Assembly: GCA_017395885.1 (NCBI GenBank)
Contig: JAFQNM010000034.1
Span: 1-7,431 of the forward strand
Reading direction: 5' to 3'
Origin: Clostridia bacterium
Lineage (GTDB): Bacteria; Bacillota; Clostridia; Oscillospirales; CAG-272
Length of the DNA stretch: 7,431 nucleotides
Both the position numbers and the translations under genes were made by a program. The notes beneath the pieces were generated by a model. It saw only the letters and a program-made list of their open reading frames with translations, was not told the DNA's origin and searched no databases. Shown in pieces: positions 6,836 through 7,431 of the stretch; positions within the stretch are counted from its first letter, which is position 1; every line of letters starts with the position of its first letter.

Positions 6836-6858
6836 TCCTTTGCAAAACAGCTGCAGGA
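6836..6858 (-). promoter_or_regulatory. GtrA leader: distant ribosome site inside a possible weak hairpin
   Basis: In leftward RNA the AAGGA ribosome site (6836-6840) is 14 bases from the ATG, longer than usual. The leader can fold as TCC-TGCA paired with TGCA-(AA)-GGA, closing over the ribosome site with a two-base bulge. The fold is marginal and offered only as a note on possible weak or controlled initiation. Confidence 0.25.
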
Positions 6859-6879
6859 TAAAATGACATTATTACATAC

Positions 6880-6908
6880 ATTATACTATAGATACATATT
6901 CTTGTCAA
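6880..6908 (-). promoter_or_regulatory. Perfect consensus sigma-A promoter for the glycosylation cassette
   Basis: On the minus strand TTGACA (6903-6908), a 17-base spacer and TATAAT (6880-6885) match the consensus at all twelve positions. Transcription should begin near 6873, leaving a leader of about 52 bases before the GtrA ATG. This promoter sets the GtrA start and suggests strong expression of the cassette unless repressed or attenuated. Confidence 0.9.
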
Positions 6909-6922
6909 TGATTAGAAAAAAG

Positions 6923-6951
6923 TTGCAAACAGGAGTGTAAGGTGGTATAGT
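6923..6951 (+). promoter_or_regulatory. Divergent sigma-A promoter with extended -10 for the small rightward ORF
   Basis: TTGCAA (6923-6928), a 17-base spacer and TATAGT (6946-6951), with TG one base before the -10 box (TGGTATAGT), point rightward. It stands back to back with the cassette promoter, with 14 bases between the two -35 boxes. The expected start near 6958 puts GGAGGT (6962-6967) at the very front of the transcript. Confidence 0.6.
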
Positions 6952-6981
6952 CAAGAAAAAAGGAGGTCGTAAAAGAAGACT

Positions 6982-7145
6982 ATGGCAACAAAAAGCGGTA
7001 TAGTAAAGCTCCTTGCAGCGATCATTGCCTTGTTTATGGTGGCAGCTTCCTTTGGGGGATTTTGTACGGAAAAATTGGTTATGAAAGCTTTACAATAAAC
7101 GGCGAACTGATAAAGAATGCAACTGAAGAACAACCGGAAGTATAG
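6982..7145 (+). pseudogene. Small membrane-anchored peptide gene, frame broken at a G-run
   Basis: From ATG 6982 the frame reads MATKSGIVKLL followed by a hydrophobic AAIIALFMVAAS stretch, then stops at 7096-7098 after 38 residues. At the five-G run 7054-7058 a shift to the -1 frame, equal to one missing G, gives a natural-looking continuation, ILYGKIGYESFTINGELI then KNATEEQPEV, ending at TAG 7143-7145 (54 residues in all). The shifted tail is hydrophilic and more protein-like than the in-frame tail. I therefore infer a gene broken by a one-base loss in a homopolymer, a sequencing slip, or regulated slippage. An upstream extended -10 promoter and GGAGGT (6962-6967) support a real gene, although the spacing to ATG is long at 14 bases and an in-frame TAA at 6970 excludes earlier starts. 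The product would be a single-pass membrane or exported peptide. I do not recognise a family. Confidence 0.5.
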
Positions 7146-7380
7146 TCTGCAGTTATAGATGATATGACAAGGATTAATTTTGAATATAAAAAAGATAATA
7201 ATTGGTTTATTCCTAATGTGATACAAAAGAATATAAAAAGAACTGCAAATGCTAAAAGCTTTTGCAGTTATCAGGCTGTCGAAAAAGGCGCAGACCGCAA
7301 ATATATCAAAACAAAGACAGCCGGATCGAAGCTTTAACTGTAAACGGCAAAAGCAACAAATTATTAAAGTCACATTAAAG
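7146..7380. other. AT-rich stretch with hairpins and remnant open frame, no convincing gene
   Basis: The frame that ends at TAG 7143-7145 stays open beyond it to TAA 7335-7337. This includes a 57-codon ORF from ATG 7164 (begins MTRINFEYKKDNNWF) with no ribosome site. It may be the decayed remainder of the small gene upstream, or an open frame by chance in AT-rich sequence. A different frame gives EALTVNGKSNKLLKSH before TAA at about 7370. A 9-base-pair hairpin lies at 7241-7269, and a 7-base inverted repeat GGCTGTC (7274-7280) / GACAGCC (7316-7322) follows. Base composition is visibly more AT-rich than the genes to the left. Confidence 0.4.
7225..7269 (-). terminator. Hairpin with U-rich tail, candidate leftward terminator
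   Basis: AACTGCAAA (7241-7249) pairs perfectly with TTTGCAGTT (7261-7269), and an inner GCT/AGC adds three more pairs around an AAA loop. Read leftward, the stem is followed by CTTTTTATATTCTTTT, a good terminator tail. Read rightward, no T-run follows. If real, it would stop transcripts entering from the right before they reach the small ORF. Confidence 0.45.
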
Positions 7381-7405
7381 AAATCCCCTGATTTTCAGGG
7401 GATTT
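7381..7405. terminator. Strong hairpin terminator, probably bidirectional
   Basis: AAATCCCCTGA (7381-7391) pairs perfectly with TCAGGGGATTT (7395-7405) around a TTT loop, an 11-base-pair stem. The flanking A and T runs are short, with part of them inside the stem. It closely resembles the terminator at 1621-1650 in form. It would end rightward transcription from the small ORF and leftward transcription from any gene beyond the window edge. Confidence 0.75.
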
Positions 7406-7431
7406 CAAGCTTTTCGCCCTTTCAAGTCCTG
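7405..7431 (-). CDS. Possible C-terminal tail of a leftward gene entering from the right (partial)
   Basis: On the minus strand the last 27 bases read QDLKGRKA followed by TGA at 7405-7407, with the terminator stem beginning at once. A stop codon abutting a terminator is typical of a gene end. Eight codons are too few to identify anything, and the frame could be chance. Confidence 0.22.
   Translation of the reverse strand, partial: QDLKGRKA

Noticed and set aside
6873..6898. Direct repeat TACATA at 6873-6878 and 6893-6898 over the cassette promoter
   Set aside because: The spacing of 20 bases is suggestive of an operator, but the six-base AT-rich words next to a -10 box are too likely by chance.
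6822..6908. N-terminal extension of GtrA to the methionine at 6908
   Set aside because: It would be encoded by the -35 and -10 boxes of a perfect promoter, upstream of the expected transcript start.
6951..7373. A 140-codon leftward open frame across the right end
   Set aside because: The translation is low-complexity, rich in Phe, Ile and Cys, as expected from AT-rich antisense DNA. It overlaps the rightward promoter and contains a likely leftward terminator. No ribosome site was seen.
1..7431. CRISPR array, insertion sequence, tRNA/rRNA, phage or toxin-antitoxin signature
   Set aside because: No regularly spaced repeats, transposase motifs, terminal inverted repeats with target duplications, or structural RNA signatures were seen on either strand.

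Overview
The window looks like chromosomal DNA of a low-to-mid GC Gram-positive anaerobe, probably a gut-type Clostridia member (Oscillospiraceae or Lachnospiraceae-like). This is inferred from the strong AGGAGG ribosome sites, the consensus sigma-A promoters, a DUF5058 membrane protein, a GH36 alpha-galactosidase and U-rich hairpin terminators. No species call is possible from sequence reading alone.

Layout from left to right. At 1-979, a leftward two-gene operon encodes a DUF5058 membrane protein and, downstream, the N-terminal part of a second membrane protein cut by the window edge. At 980-1118 lies a divergent promoter region with a TCAACA/TGTTGA inverted repeat. At 1119-1622 is a rightward single-domain flavodoxin. 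It meets the leftward alpha-galactosidase (1656-3827) tail to tail over a shared bidirectional terminator. Upstream of the alpha-galactosidase, after a 63-base gap holding a very stable GC hairpin, is a tightly packed leftward cassette: GT-C membrane glycosyltransferase (3891-5279), DUF2304 small membrane protein (5279-5626), GT2 polyprenyl-phosphate-type glycosyltransferase (5626-6348) and GtrA-type membrane protein (6345-6821). Every junction in the cassette overlaps by 1 to 4 bases. A perfect consensus promoter (TTGACA, 17 bases, TATAAT at 6880-6908) drives it. Divergent from it, at 6982-7145, is a small rightward ORF for a membrane-anchored peptide whose reading frame appears broken at a run of five G. 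The last part of the window is AT-rich, holds two strong hairpins and has no convincing intact gene.

How the genes may work together. The four-gene cassette has the parts of the known three-component glycosylation logic. A GT2 enzyme loads a sugar onto a lipid carrier on the cytoplasmic side, a GtrA protein is thought to help move it across the membrane, and a GT-C enzyme transfers it to an acceptor outside the cell. DUF2304 proteins often sit beside such GT2 genes. The cytoplasmic GH36 alpha-galactosidase follows on the same strand with no recognisable promoter of its own, so it may be co-transcribed. Whether it is linked in function or only a neighbour cannot be told. I see no phage, CRISPR, transposon or defence signature, and nothing I would call a new system. 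The items most worth a second look are the frameshifted small gene, the GNRA hairpin before the alpha-galactosidase, and the inverted repeat in the divergent promoter.
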